Assembly: GCF_900116135.1 (NCBI RefSeq)
Contig: NZ_FOZX01000003.1
Location: forward strand, 124,001 to 188,000
Direction: 5' to 3'
Source of the DNA: Saccharopolyspora flava
Lineage (GTDB): Bacteria > Actinomycetota > Actinomycetes > Mycobacteriales > Pseudonocardiaceae
DNA: 64,000 bases
Shown: positions 18,191-27,275 of the stretch, one piece after another
Numbering within the stretch: position 1 is the first letter of the stretch
How the letters are laid out: the number at the start of each line of letters is the position of its first letter
Notes under the pieces: model-generated
Seen by the model: only the letters and a program-made list of their open reading frames with translations
Told to the model about the DNA's origin: nothing
The model's database searches: none
Program-made: the position numbers and the translations under genes

Positions 18191-18286
18191 AAAGGTATGC
18201 GATCAGACCTTTGGCCCGGTGCGATCACAGCAGCAGCCGAAACCCGCTGTCAATGCGGCCATTGGGGTTATCCGAGGCGGTAACCC
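18191..18286. promoter_or_regulatory. Dyads in the divergent ligase/permease control region
   Basis: The 203-bp gap between the divergent genes holds two inverted repeats of the same geometry (6-bp arms, 10-nt spacer): AAAGGT/ACCTTT at 18191-18212, directly next to the ligase ribosome site, and GGGTTA/TAACCC at 18265-18286. TGCGATCA is also repeated directly at 18198 and 18220. These are candidate binding sites for the FadR-type regulator of the operon. The evidence is symmetry and place only. Confidence 0.35.
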
Positions 18287-18381
18287 GACGGCAACGCGCG
18301 ACACCTTGACAGCGCCGAGGCAACCTCGGGAAGCTTCCGGATCAACCGCAATGGGCCAACTGAATACCAATCGGAGGAACC

Positions 18382-19821
18382 GTGGCGGACGCACCGAGAT
18401 CGGTCGACTACGAGCGGGCGGGCAGCGACTACCTGGACAAGCGGCGGCTCAAGGGCGGCGCCGCCGGGTGGGTCCTGCTGGCGGGACTGGGCGTTTCCTA
18501 CGTCATCTCCGGCGATTTCGCCGGGTGGAACTTCGGGCTGGCCGAGGGCGGCTGGGGCGGGCTGCTGCTCGCCACCGCCCTCATGGCCGCGATGTACACG
18601 TGCATGGTGTTCGGCCTGGCCGAGATGGCCTCCGCGCTCCCGGTCGCCGGGGCCGGGTACGGGTTCGCGCGGCGCGCGCTGGGCCCGCTGGGCGGTTTCG
18701 CGACCGGCACGGCGATCCTCGTCGAGTACGCCATCGCCCCGGCGGCGATCGCGGTGTTCATCGGCGGATACGTGGAATCGCTGGGCCTGTTCGGCCTGAC
18801 CAACAGCTGGCCGGTGTACCTGGCGTGCTTCGCGATCTTCATCGGGGTGCACCTGTGGGGCGTGGGCGAGGCGCTGCGGCTGATGTTCGCGATCACCGCG
18901 GTGGCGGTGGTCGCGCTGGTGGCGTTCGTGGTGGGGATGATCCCGCACTTCTCCCCCGCCAAGCTCGTCGACATCCCGGCCACCGAGGCCTTCGGCGCGA
19001 GCGAGTTCCTGCCGTTCGGCTACGCCGGTGTGCTGGCGTCGCTGGTGTACGGGATCTGGTTCTTCCTGGCGGTGGAAGGGGTTCCGCTGGCGGCGGAGGA
19101 GGCGCGCGACCCGCGCCGGGACATGCCGCGCGGCATCATCGCGGCCGTCTCGGTGCTGCTGGTGTTCGCGGCGGCGATCCTGCTGGTGGCCCCGGGCGGG
19201 TCGGGGTCGGCGGCCATCGCCGAGGCCGACAACCCGCTGCCGGAGGCGGTCCGGGTGGCCGCCGGTGAGGGCAGCGTCCTCGCCGAGGTCGTCAACTACG
19301 TGGGGCTGGCCGGGCTGGTGGCGAGCTTCTTCTCGATCATCTACGCCTCCTCGCGCCAGCTGTTCGCGCTCTCCCGGGCGGGCTACCTGCCCCGGGTGCT
19401 GTCGGTGACCGGCACGCGCCGGACGCCGTACCTGGCGCTGCTGGTGCCGGGTGCGATCGGGTTCGTGCTGGCGGCGGCGACCGGGGACGGCGCGCTGCTG
19501 ATCAACATCGCGGTCTTCGGCGCGACCGTCTCCTACGTGCTGCTCAACCTCTCGCACATCGTCCTGCGGTTGCGCGAGCCCGGGCTCGACCGCCCCTACC
19601 GCACCCCGGGCGGCGCGATCACCACCGGGATCGCCCTGGTCCTGGCCCTGGCGGCGGTGGTCGCGACGTTCATCGTGGACATGCTCGCGGCGGCCATCAC
19701 GGCCGCGCTGTTCCTCGTCGCGCTCGGCTACTTCTGGTTCTACAGCCGCCACCACCTCGTCGCCGACGCGCCCGAGGAGGAGTTCGCCGCGCTGCAGGCC
19801 GCCGAATCCGAGCTCGGCTGA
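18382..19821 (+). CDS. Ethanolamine-type APC permease
   Basis: The 479-aa membrane protein has about twelve hydrophobic segments and belongs to the APC superfamily. The segment GVSYVISGDFAGWNFGLAEG near residues 35-55 is close to the signature of the ethanolamine permease (Eat) subfamily, followed by GWGGLLLATALMAAMYTCMV. It would import ethanolamine or a related small amine by proton symport. The GTG start is preceded by CGGAGGA. It is divergent from the gamma-glutamyl ligase operon, as expected for uptake coupled to catabolism. A related amine or amino acid as cargo cannot be excluded. Confidence 0.88.
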   Translation: MADAPRSVDYERAGSDYLDKRRLKGGAAGWVLLAGLGVSYVISGDFAGWNFGLAEGGWGGLLLATALMAAMYTCMVFGLAEMASALPVAGAGYGFARRALGPLGGFATGTAILVEYAIAPAAIAVFIGGYVESLGLFGLTNSWPVYLACFAIFIGVHLWGVGEALRLMFAITAVAVVALVAFVVGMIPHFSPAKLVDIPATEAFGASEFLPFGYAGVLASLVYGIWFFLAVEGVPLAAEEARDPRRDMPRGIIAAVSVLLVFAAAILLVAPGGSGSAAIAEADNPLPEAVRVAAGEGSVLAEVVNYVGLAGLVASFFSIIYASSRQLFALSRAGYLPRVLSVTGTRRTPYLALLVPGAIGFVLAAATGDGALLINIAVFGATVSYVLLNLSHIVLRLREPGLDRPYRTPGGAITTGIALVLALAAVVATFIVDMLAAAITAALFLVALGYFWFYSRHHLVADAPEEEFAALQAAESELG

Positions 19822-19831
19822 GCGGAAAAGG

Positions 19832-19873
19832 GAGGTGGCCCGGTCGGACGGGGGAAGCCGACCGGGCCACCTC
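19832..19873. terminator. Bidirectional intrinsic terminator
   Basis: A perfect 16-bp inverted repeat (GAGGTGGCCCGGTCGG / CCGACCGGGCCACCTC) with a 10-nt loop sits between the convergent permease and tctA genes. Confidence 0.88.
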
Positions 19874-19897
19874 GCGAGCGGTGGAGATCCGGGGGAT

Positions 19898-21418
19898 CTA
19901 GACCTCCACCTTCTCCCCCTCCTGGGGAGCGTCCTGCCCGCGCCGGGGCAGCAGCCGGGCCAGCAGCGGCCACAGCAGGATCAGCACCACGATGCAGTAG
20001 ACGGTGATCGAGAACGGCGTGTTGACCAGCCCGCTGAGGCTGCCGTCGCTGATCTGCAGCGCCCGCCGCATCTGCTGCTCCGAGGTCGGCCCGAGGATCA
20101 CCGCGATGATCGCGGGCAGCACCGGCAGGCCGTAGCGGCGCATCGCGAAGCCGATCAGGCCGATCACGAACAGCACCAGCAGGTCCAGCGGGTCACCGCC
20201 GACCGCGTAGGCGCCGACGCTGGCGAAGAACAGGATGCCCGCGTACAGGTACGGCCGCGGGATCTGCAGCAGCTTCGCCCACACCGGGGCCAGCGGCAGG
20301 TTCAGCACCAGCAGCAGCACCGAACCGATGAACATGCTGGCGATCAGCGCCCACACCAGGTCCGACTCGCGCTCGAACAGCAGCGGACCCGGCTGGATGC
20401 CGTACTGCTGGAACGCCGCGAGCATCACCGCCGCGACCGCCGTGGTCGGCAGGCCCAGCGTCAGCATCGACACCATGGTGCCCGCCGCCGACGCGCTGGC
20501 CGCCGCCTCCGGACCGGCCACGCCCTCGATCGCGCCCTTGCCGAACTCGTCGCGGTGCTTGGACAGCCGCCGCTCGGCCACGTAGGACAGGAACGTCGGG
20601 ATCTCCGCACCACCGGCCGGGATCGCGCCGAACGGGAACCCGATGAACGGGCCGCGCAGCCACGGCTTCCAGGTCCGGCGCACGTCCGAACCGGACAGCA
20701 GCGCGCGGCCGACCGGGATCGGTTCGGCGTTGCTGCGCCGCAGGTGCGCGGCGACCCACAGCGACTCGCCGATCGCGAACAGCCCGACCGCGACGAGGAC
20801 GACGTCGATGCCGTCGGACAGGTGCAGCATCCCGAAGGTGAGCCGCTGCTGGCCGGTCATCTCGTCCAGGCCGATGATGCCGAGCGTGAGACCGATGAGC
20901 AGCGAGGCGAACCCGCGGATCCGGGACTTGCCGAGCACCGAGGTGATCGCGATGAAGGCGAGCACGGTGATCGCCAGGTAGTCCGGTGCGCCGATGTCGA
21001 CCGCCAGCGACGCCACGGTCGGCGCCAGCAGCACCAGCAGGGTCAGGCCCACGATAGCGCCGATGAAGTGCCCGACGGCCGCGGTCGCGAGCGCTTGCGC
21101 GCCACGACCCTTGCGCGCCATCGGGTTCCCCTCCAGCGCGGCGATCACCGAGAAGCTCTCGCCCGGGGTGTTGAGCAGGATCGAGGTGGTCGATCCGCCG
21201 AACATGCCGCCGAAGTAGATGCCGGCGAACATGATGAACGCGCTGGTCGGTTCCAGGGCGTAGGTGACGGGCAGCAGCAGCGCCACCGCCATCGCCGGGC
21301 CGATGCCGGGCAGCACGCCGATGGCGGTGCCCAGCAGCACGCCGAGCGCGGCCCACACCAGGTTCATCGGGGTCAGCGCGGTGGCGAACCCGTCGAGCAG
21401 CAGGTTGAACGATTCCAT
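19898..21418 (-). CDS. tctA: Tripartite tricarboxylate transporter, large permease TctA
   Basis: The 506-aa protein is the large membrane subunit of the TTT family, with about twelve hydrophobic segments. The N-terminal [17 protein letters not shown] and [21 protein letters not shown] are the paired conserved glycine/proline motifs of TctA, repeated in the second half as [18 protein letters not shown]. It would carry a carboxylate (citrate, tartrate or similar) across the membrane with Na+ or H+. It is the last gene of a tctC-tctB-tctA operon, 3 bp after tctB. The cargo cannot be read from sequence. Confidence 0.93.
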   Translation of the reverse strand: MESFNLLLDGFATALTPMNLVWAALGVLLGTAIGVLPGIGPAMAVALLLPVTYALEPTSAFIMFAGIYFGGMFGGSTTSILLNTPGESFSVIAALEGNPMARKGRGAQALATAAVGHFIGAIVGLTLLVLLAPTVASLAVDIGAPDYLAITVLAFIAITSVLGKSRIRGFASLLIGLTLGIIGLDEMTGQQRLTFGMLHLSDGIDVVLVAVGLFAIGESLWVAAHLRRSNAEPIPVGRALLSGSDVRRTWKPWLRGPFIGFPFGAIPAGGAEIPTFLSYVAERRLSKHRDEFGKGAIEGVAGPEAAASASAAGTMVSMLTLGLPTTAVAAVMLAAFQQYGIQPGPLLFERESDLVWALIASMFIGSVLLLVLNLPLAPVWAKLLQIPRPYLYAGILFFASVGAYAVGGDPLDLLVLFVIGLIGFAMRRYGLPVLPAIIAVILGPTSEQQMRRALQISDGSLSGLVNTPFSITVYCIVVLILLWPLLARLLPRRGQDAPQEGEKVEV

Positions 21419-21421
21419 CAG

Positions 21422-21946
21422 TTACAGCACCCCCATCAGCGGGCCGCCGGGCAGGGGGACACCGAGCAGGTTGTTGAACACGAAGTACGTCGCCACCGAC
21501 AGCACCGCCGCCAGCAGCGGGTCCCGCACCGCGTTGCGGCTGCCCAGCGCGTAGGCGCAGCCCCAGAACAGGATCATCCCGGACAGCGGGAAGCCGATGA
21601 TGTTGATCAGCACCGCGTCGGCCAGGAACGACGCCGACAGCAGCAGCACCGTGCGCCAGTCGCTCGGTGCCGACAGGTCGACGTCCTCACCGGTCTCGGA
21701 CTCGCCGCGCCCGCCGCGCAGCACGTCGCGGGCCAGCAGCGCCGCGACGAGCAGCAGCAGGCCGCCGATGAGGAACGGCACGGTCTTGGGCCCCACCGGC
21801 CCGCGCTGGGTGAAGTCGGTCGAGATCGACGCGGCGTCGACGAGCACCAGCACGCCCAGCAGCGCCAGCAGCACGCAGATGCCCAGCTCGGAGTGCTCGC
21901 GCAGCCAGGTGCGCTTGGAGCCGGTGGTGGTCGTGGTTTCGGTCAT
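21422..21946 (-). CDS. tctB: Tripartite tricarboxylate transporter, small permease TctB
   Basis: The 174-aa protein has four hydrophobic segments and the TctB features: a first helix GICVLLALLGVLVLVDAAS, then GPVGPKTVPFLIGGLLLLVA, a hydrophilic loop, and a C-terminal pair of helices ending GVPLPGGPL. It is the small membrane subunit that pairs with TctA. The ATG at 21946 overlaps the tctC stop by 4 bp. The loop between helices 2 and 3 is acidic (ESETGEDVDL). Confidence 0.9.
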   Translation of the reverse strand: MTETTTTTGSKRTWLREHSELGICVLLALLGVLVLVDAASISTDFTQRGPVGPKTVPFLIGGLLLLVAALLARDVLRGGRGESETGEDVDLSAPSDWRTVLLLSASFLADAVLINIIGFPLSGMILFWGCAYALGSRNAVRDPLLAAVLSVATYFVFNNLLGVPLPGGPLMGVL

Positions 21947-22935
21947 GCCAGCCCCAACTCCTTGAGCACCGAGGCCACCCGGTCGTTCTCCTGCCGCAGG
22001 AACTCGCCGAACTGCGGGCCCGGCTGGAAGGCCTCGGTCCAGCCGTTGCGCTGCATCGCGTCCTTCCACTCGGGGGTGGTGTTGAGGCGCTCGAACAGCG
22101 ACACGAGCTTGGCGCGGTCGGCCTCGTTCATCCCGGGCGGGGCGACGACGCCGCGCCAGTTGGTGAAGTTGACGTCCACACCGGACTCGATCAGCGTCGG
22201 CGCGTCGACGCCGGGCAGCCGCTGCGGGCCGGTGACCGCCAGCACGCGCAGCTCACCGGCCTCGATCTGGTCGCGGTACTCGCCGATGCCGGAGACGCCG
22301 AAGGCGACCTTGCCGCCGAGCACGGAGGCCAGCAGCTCGCCGCCGCCGTCGAAGGGCACGTAGTTGACCTGCTTCGGCGCGAGCCCGATGGCCTTGGCCA
22401 TGAGCATCGGCGCCAGGTGGTCGGGCCCGCCGGGCGAGGAGCCGCCGCCGACGGGAACGCCGCCGGGGTTGGCCTTCCAGTCGCTGAGCAGCTGGTCGAG
22501 GCTGCGGTACGGCGAGTCCTTGCCGACCACGACGACGTTGGACTCCTCGACGAGCTTGGCGATCGGCGTGGTGTCCTGCAGCGACACCGGCGAGTGGTTG
22601 GTGTAGACGCTGCCGACGACGCCCAGGCCCATCGACATGGCGAGCTTGCCGTTGCCGCGCTCGTTGACCACGCGCCCGAGACCGACCGTGCCGCCGGCGC
22701 CGGGGAGGTTGAACACCTCGGTGTTGCTCTGCAGACCGGCGTCGTCCATGGCCTTGACCGCGGTGCGAGCGGTGATGTCGTACCCGCCGCCGGGCGAGTT
22801 GGGCACCAGGACCCGCAGTCCTCGGATCTGCGCTTCGGCGCTGCTGTCTGTGCTGGTGCTGACCAGTGGTGGCACCAGGAGCACGAGCAGCACGGCCGCG
22901 ATCGCAGCCAGCGCGCTGCGTAGCCGCACGGGCAA
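21943..22935 (-). CDS. tctC: Tripartite tricarboxylate transporter substrate-binding protein TctC
   Basis: The 330-aa protein begins with a signal sequence (Arg-rich start, hydrophobic core AALAAIAAVLLVLLVPP-like, residues about 5-25) and continues with the Bug/TctC fold: VLVPNSPGGGYDITAR, NLPGAGGTVGLGRVV and KQVNYVPFDGGGELL are the conserved ligand loops. It captures a carboxylate outside the membrane and delivers it to TctAB. There is no lipobox Cys, so it is probably held by an uncleaved signal anchor or freely secreted. The start is uncertain between TTG at 22935 (good GGAGAGG spacing) and GTG two codons later. Confidence 0.9.
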   Translation of the reverse strand: MPVRLRSALAAIAAVLLVLLVPPLVSTSTDSSAEAQIRGLRVLVPNSPGGGYDITARTAVKAMDDAGLQSNTEVFNLPGAGGTVGLGRVVNERGNGKLAMSMGLGVVGSVYTNHSPVSLQDTTPIAKLVEESNVVVVGKDSPYRSLDQLLSDWKANPGGVPVGGGSSPGGPDHLAPMLMAKAIGLAPKQVNYVPFDGGGELLASVLGGKVAFGVSGIGEYRDQIEAGELRVLAVTGPQRLPGVDAPTLIESGVDVNFTNWRGVVAPPGMNEADRAKLVSLFERLNTTPEWKDAMQRNGWTEAFQPGPQFGEFLRQENDRVASVLKELGLA

Positions 22936-23144
22936 TCCCGCCTCTCCATTGTGGTCGGAACGTGAGCCGGCTCATGCTGCACCGCCGGTCGGTGATCTGT
23001 CTCCCTTAACGTCGTAACGACACTTCCGAAACTTGTGTAACCGGGCCGCGGCGGCCAACGATCGATACCCGCGAAACGCGCGCCGACCCGCCCGATTCCT
23101 CCCCCGCGACTCGCTGACCAGTGTCTTTGCGACTTCTCGACGAG

Positions 23145-23164
23145 CGCGGGTTAACGTTCCCGCG
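23145..23164 (+). promoter_or_regulatory. Dyad in the leader of the sensor kinase gene
   Basis: An inverted repeat with 6-bp arms CGCGGG/CCCGCG around TTAACGTT directly abuts the AGGAGG ribosome site (23165-23170). It could be an operator in the divergent tctC/kinase region or a leader hairpin. No other support. Confidence 0.3.
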
Positions 23165-23176
23165 AGGAGGTGCGCG

Positions 23177-24739
23177 GTGCTGCGTGTGCAGGGGAGCTTG
23201 TCGCGGCAGCTGCTGAGCTGGCAGCTGCTGATCATCCTCGTGCTGCTCGGCACCGTCGCGGTGTACTCGGTGTCGCAGAGCGACGCGGCGTTCCGGGCCA
23301 CCGAGGGCCGCAAGATGCTCTCCGTCGCCGAGGACCTGGCGGCCACCGAGACCGTCCGGGCCGGCTTGCAGGACCCCTACCGGCGGGACGCGCTGCCGAT
23401 CCTCGCCGAGAGCGCGCGGAGCCTGTCCGGCGCCGACCAGGTGATCATCGCCGACGCGCGCGGCCGGGTGCTGACCTCGCCCGATCCCGGGCAGCGCGGG
23501 CATCCGCTGCCGCTGGGCGAGTCGACGGTGCTGCGCGGCGCGGCGTGGGTCGGCGAGGTCCGGGCCGACGGCACCGACACGCTCGTGGCGCACGTGCCGG
23601 TCATCTCCAACGACGCGCGGATCGTCGGCGTCATCGCCGCCGGCCGCAACACCCCCGACCTGCTGCAGGGGTTGCGCAACGCGCCAGAGAACCCGCTGGC
23701 GCTGCTGGCGTTCGCCGCGTTCCTCGGCATCGCCGGGTCGGTGCTGCTGGCGCGCCGGGTCAAGCGGCAGACCCTCGGGCTGGAACCGCAGGAGATCACC
23801 CGGCTCGTCGAGCACCGCGAGGCGCTGCTGCACGGGGTGCGCGAAGGCGTCGTCGGCGTCGACGAGCAGAACCGGATCACGCTGGTCAACGACCAGGCGC
23901 TGCGACTGCTCGCGCTGCCTGCCGACAGCCTCGGCCGGCACATCGACTCCCTCGACCTCGGTGACCGGGCGCGCGACGTGCTCACCGGGCGCTCCGACGG
24001 GGTCGACCAGATCGTGCTGCGCCGGGGACGGGTCGTGGTGCTCAACCGGATGCCGATCTCCGCGGTCGGCGCGGTGGTGACGATGCGCGACCGCACCGAG
24101 CTCGTCGACCTGCAGCGGGAGCTGGCGGTGCACCGCGACACCACCGACACGCTGCGCGCGCAGGCCCACGAGTTCTCCAACCGGCTGCACACCATCTCCG
24201 GGCTGGTGGAGCTCGGCGAGTACGAGGAGCTGCAGCGCTACGTGCAGCGCATCAGCGGCCACAGCGAGCGCTGGCACGCCGAAGTCACCTCCCGGGTGCA
24301 CGACCCGGCCACGGCGGCGCTGCTCATCGCCAAGTCGAGCCTGGCCGCCGAGCGCGGGGTGGGGCTGCGGCTCCACGAGCAGAGCCACCTCGGCGAGATC
24401 GACGAGGAGCTCTCCGCCGACGTCGTCACCGTCCTCGGCAACCTCGTCGACAACGCGCTCGACGCGCTGGAGTCCGCGCGGGACGCGTGGATCGAGGTGG
24501 AGCTGCACCACACCGACGAGATCACCGTCGTGGTGCGCGATTCCGGGCCCGGGGTGGCGCCGGAGATCGTCGAGGAGGTGTTCCGGCACGGGTTCACCAC
24601 CAAGGCGGCGCGCGGCGGCGAGCGCGGGCTGGGCCTGGCGCTGACGCGGCAGATCTGCCGCCGCCGCGGCGGATCGGTCGAGGTGCACAACGCCGACGGC
24701 GCGGTGTTCACCGCGCGACTCCCCCTGGAGGCGGCATGA
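23177..24739 (+). CDS. CitA/DcuS-type sensor histidine kinase
   Basis: The 520-aa protein has a first transmembrane helix at about 13-33 (LLIILVLLGTVAVYSV), an extracytoplasmic PDC-type sensor domain of about 130 residues, a second helix near 175-195 (ALLAFAAFLGIAGSVLLA), a cytosolic PAS domain, an H-box AHEFSNRLHTISGLVELGEY of the SpoOB/CitA type, and a HATPase domain with LVDNALDAL, DSGPGVAPEI and ERGLGLALTR. Kinases of this family sense C4-dicarboxylates or citrate. It overlaps the response-regulator gene by 4 bp and is divergent from tctCBA, so it very likely controls that transporter in response to its cargo. The GTG at 23177 has an AGGAGG site. Confidence 0.93.
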   Translation: MLRVQGSLSRQLLSWQLLIILVLLGTVAVYSVSQSDAAFRATEGRKMLSVAEDLAATETVRAGLQDPYRRDALPILAESARSLSGADQVIIADARGRVLTSPDPGQRGHPLPLGESTVLRGAAWVGEVRADGTDTLVAHVPVISNDARIVGVIAAGRNTPDLLQGLRNAPENPLALLAFAAFLGIAGSVLLARRVKRQTLGLEPQEITRLVEHREALLHGVREGVVGVDEQNRITLVNDQALRLLALPADSLGRHIDSLDLGDRARDVLTGRSDGVDQIVLRRGRVVVLNRMPISAVGAVVTMRDRTELVDLQRELAVHRDTTDTLRAQAHEFSNRLHTISGLVELGEYEELQRYVQRISGHSERWHAEVTSRVHDPATAALLIAKSSLAAERGVGLRLHEQSHLGEIDEELSADVVTVLGNLVDNALDALESARDAWIEVELHHTDEITVVVRDSGPGVAPEIVEEVFRHGFTTKAARGGERGLGLALTRQICRRRGGSVEVHNADGAVFTARLPLEAA

Positions 24740-25419
24740 TCAGAGTGCTGGTGGTCGACGACGACTTCATGGTCGCCAAGGTCCACAGCGGCTACGTCTC
24801 GCGGGTCGAGGGCTTCGAGGTCGTCGGCACCGCGCACACCGGGGCCGACGCGGTGGTGGCCGTCGACGAGCTGCGGCCGGACCTGGTGCTGCTGGACATC
24901 TACCTGCCCGACCTCGACGGCCTGTCGGTGCTGCGGCAGCTGCGCGGCCGGCCGTCGGCGGACCCGGACGTCATCGTGATCACCGCGGCCCGCGACCTGG
25001 ACACCGTGCGGGGCGCGATCCACGGCGGCGCGCTGCACTACCTGATCAAGCCGTTCAGCTACGAGGCGCTGCGGGAACGCCTGGAGAGCTTCCGCTCGGT
25101 GCACCGCGCGCTGGCCGACCTGCCCAGCGACGCCCCGACCGCCCAGCAGGACGTCGACCGCCTCTTCGGCACCCGCACCCGCGGCGTCACGCCCCCGAAG
25201 GGCCTGTCGCCGGAGACCTCCCGCATCGTCGAGGACATCCTCCGCGCCCGCTCCGCCGGCGGCGGTGACGTCTCGGCCGCCGAGTGCGCCGAGGCCACGG
25301 AGCTCTCGCGGGTCAGCGCCCGCAAGTACCTGGAGCACTTCGTCGAGACCGGCCGCGCCGAAGTCCACCTCCGCTACGGGGGCACGGGCCGCCCAGAACG
25401 CCGCTACCACTGGCTCTGA
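24736..25419 (+). CDS. CitB/DcuR-type response regulator
   Basis: The 227-aa protein has an N-terminal receiver domain with the acidic pair in VLVVDDDF, the phospho-acceptor Asp in LVLLDIYLPDLDG, the Thr in VIVITAARD and the Lys in YLIKPFSYEAL. The C-terminal region (about 160-227) holds a winged helix-turn-helix (SAAECAEATELSRVSARKYL) like CitB and DcuR. It would activate tctCBA after phosphorylation by the coupled kinase. The ATG lies within the kinase stop (ATGA). Confidence 0.93.
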   Translation: MIRVLVVDDDFMVAKVHSGYVSRVEGFEVVGTAHTGADAVVAVDELRPDLVLLDIYLPDLDGLSVLRQLRGRPSADPDVIVITAARDLDTVRGAIHGGALHYLIKPFSYEALRERLESFRSVHRALADLPSDAPTAQQDVDRLFGTRTRGVTPPKGLSPETSRIVEDILRARSAGGGDVSAAECAEATELSRVSARKYLEHFVETGRAEVHLRYGGTGRPERRYHWL

Positions 25420-25463
25420 CCCGCAAAACCGTTGCTGTGGTTGCTGTGCTCAGCGGTGCGGGT
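25419..25463. terminator. Interrupted-stem hairpin between convergent genes
   Basis: An outer ACCCGC/GCGGGT stem encloses a partly paired inner stem (ACCGTTGCTG with CAGCGGT). It starts at the regulator stop codon and ends 17 bp before the convergent P450 stop. Confidence 0.5.
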
Positions 25464-25479
25464 AGCGAAACCTGAGCTC

Positions 25480-26685
25480 CTAGTGCGGGGAGAACGTCAC
25501 CGGTAACGACGTGAGGCCTCGCATGAGGACCGAGGGGCGCCAGGTGAGGTCGTCGGGGTGGACTCCCAGGGTGGTGTCGGGGAGGCGGTCGAGGAGGACC
25601 TCGATGCCGGTGGTAGTGATGGTGCGGGCGATCTCCTGAGCCGCGTGCGGGCAGCCGTGCTCGCCGTGGCTGAACGACAGGTGGGCGTGGTTGCCGAGCG
25701 CGCCCTCGTGGCCGCACGGGCGGACCTGCGGGTCGGCGTTGGCCGCCGCCAGGCACAGGACCAGCAGGTCTCCCCGCCGGACGGCCTGGCCGCCGAGCTG
25801 CACGTCCCGGGTCGCCCAGCGGCCGACGTGGTTCTGGATCGGCGTGTCCTCCCACAGCACCTCGTTGAGCGCGTGGCCGACGCTGCTGCGCCCGCCGGCG
25901 AGGTCGATGGCGAAGCGCGCGTCGGTGAGCATCAGCCGCAGCGCGTTGCCCATCCAGTCCGATGTGGTCAGATGCGCCTTGCCGAGGGTGATGAACAGGT
26001 CCGCGGCGATCTCGTCCTCGGAGAAGCCGATCGGGTGCTCCACCAGGTGCGAGACCAGGTCGTCGGACGGTTCGGCGCGTCGCTCGCGGACCAGCCGCAG
26101 CATCCGGGCCACGGTGCGCTCGTGCGCGCGCACCGCCTCCTCCCCCTCCTGCCCGGACAGCGCCACGTCGTGGGTGAGCATCGGGGCGTCGTCGTCGGGC
26201 AGGCCGTAGACGGCGGCCATCGCCAGCAGCGGGATCTGGTGGGTGTACTCGACGACCAGATCGGCGAAGCCCCGGCCGGCGAACCGGTCGATGAGCCGGT
26301 CGCAGATCCGCTCCACCGACGAGGCCAGCTCGAACCGGTCGACCGCGGCCAGCGCCTCGTGCACGGCCGCGCCGCGGGTCCGGTGCTCGGCGACGTCGGT
26401 CAGCAGCGCCGACGGGCGGGGTTCGACGTAGGCGCGCAGCGACCAGTTCTCGGGGATCCGGTGCCACTGGTTCCAGCGTCGCGGATCGCGGCTGAACAGC
26501 TCGGGATTGCCCACCACGTAGTGCACTTCGCGATAGCCGAGCACCGACCACGCCGGGACACCGCCCTCCAGCCGCACCGGGGCGACCGGGCCGTGCTCGC
26601 GCCGCAGCCACCGGTACACCGCCGCCGGGTCGCGGTGGAACTGCTCGCCGAAGAACGGGGTCGCGCCCACTCCCTGGTCCATCAC
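25480..26685 (-). CDS. cvnE: Conservon cytochrome P450 (CYP157-like) lacking the ExxR motif
   Basis: The 401-aa protein has the P450 fold, with the haem-ligating Cys345 in FSHGEHGCPHA and an N-terminal region typical of actinomycete P450s. The K-helix reads NEVLWEDTPIQNHV (residues 274-287): Glu275 is present but the normally invariant Arg is Trp278. The CYP157 family of Streptomyces conservons is known for this same loss. The I-helix (ITLGKAHLTTSDW, residues 232-244) also lacks the usual AGxxT. It is the last gene of the cvnABCDE operon and overlaps cvnD by 4 bp. A role as signal-output protein rather than ordinary mono-oxygenase is plausible but unproven. Confidence 0.88.
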   Translation of the reverse strand: MMDQGVGATPFFGEQFHRDPAAVYRWLRREHGPVAPVRLEGGVPAWSVLGYREVHYVVGNPELFSRDPRRWNQWHRIPENWSLRAYVEPRPSALLTDVAEHRTRGAAVHEALAAVDRFELASSVERICDRLIDRFAGRGFADLVVEYTHQIPLLAMAAVYGLPDDDAPMLTHDVALSGQEGEEAVRAHERTVARMLRLVRERRAEPSDDLVSHLVEHPIGFSEDEIAADLFITLGKAHLTTSDWMGNALRLMLTDARFAIDLAGGRSSVGHALNEVLWEDTPIQNHVGRWATRDVQLGGQAVRRGDLLVLCLAAANADPQVRPCGHEGALGNHAHLSFSHGEHGCPHAAQEIARTITTTGIEVLLDRLPDTTLGVHPDDLTWRPSVLMRGLTSLPVTFSPH

Positions 26686-27275
26686 CGGCCCCCGGCCAGC
26701 GACAGCTCGCGCAGGTGCTCCACCAGGCGCACCAGCACTCGCGCGCTGGAGTCGCGGTCGCGGGCGTCGCAGTCGAGCATCGGCACGTCGGCGGGCAGGT
26801 CCAGCGCCTCGCGCACCTGCTCCAGGGTGTGCTTCGGGACGCCGAAGTTGTTGCGCGCCACCACGAACGGCGTTCCCTGCTCCTCCAGCCGGTCGAGGGC
26901 GTACCAGCAGTCGGCGACGCGGCGGGAGTCCACCAGCACGACCGCGCCGAGGCAGCCGCTGAACAGCTGGTCCCAGATGAACCAGAACCGCTCCTGGCCC
27001 GGCGCGCCGAACAGGTACAGCACCATCCGCTCGTTGAGCGTGATGCGCCCGAAGTCGAAGGCCACCGTGGTGGTGGTCTTGGCGCCGACGCCGGCGGTGG
27101 AGTCCACGCCGACGCTGGCGACGGTCATGGTCTCCTCGGTCTCCAGCGGCCGGATCTCGCTGACCGAGCGCACGAGGGTTGTCTTGCCGACCGCGAAACC
27201 GCCGATCACGACGATCTTGAGCCCGTCGGCGGCGGTGGACCGCAGCGGGACGCGGTCAGATGTTGCGAAGTCCAA
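26682..27275 (-). CDS. cvnD: Conservon GTPase CvnD
   Basis: The 197-aa protein is a small Ras-like/MglA-related GTP-binding protein. The P-loop GGFAVGKTT lies at residues 25-33, a switch-2 region is seen as LYLFGAPGQERFWF (DxxG replaced by GAPG), and VARNNFG takes the place of the NKxD motif. These departures are usual in the CvnD family. In conservons CvnD cycles between GDP and GTP and is thought to pass signals from the CvnA-CvnB-CvnC membrane complex. Its start lies 20 bp inside cvnC and its stop overlaps cvnE, so expression is coupled. Confidence 0.9.
   Translation of the reverse strand: MDFATSDRVPLRSTAADGLKIVVIGGFAVGKTTLVRSVSEIRPLETEETMTVASVGVDSTAGVGAKTTTTVAFDFGRITLNERMVLYLFGAPGQERFWFIWDQLFSGCLGAVVLVDSRRVADCWYALDRLEEQGTPFVVARNNFGVPKHTLEQVREALDLPADVPMLDCDARDRDSSARVLVRLVEHLRELSLAGGR

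Noticed and set aside
19835..22363. 842-codon frame antisense to tctCBA
   Set aside because: Gln/His/Arg-rich shadow; the minus strand carries the coupled transporter genes.
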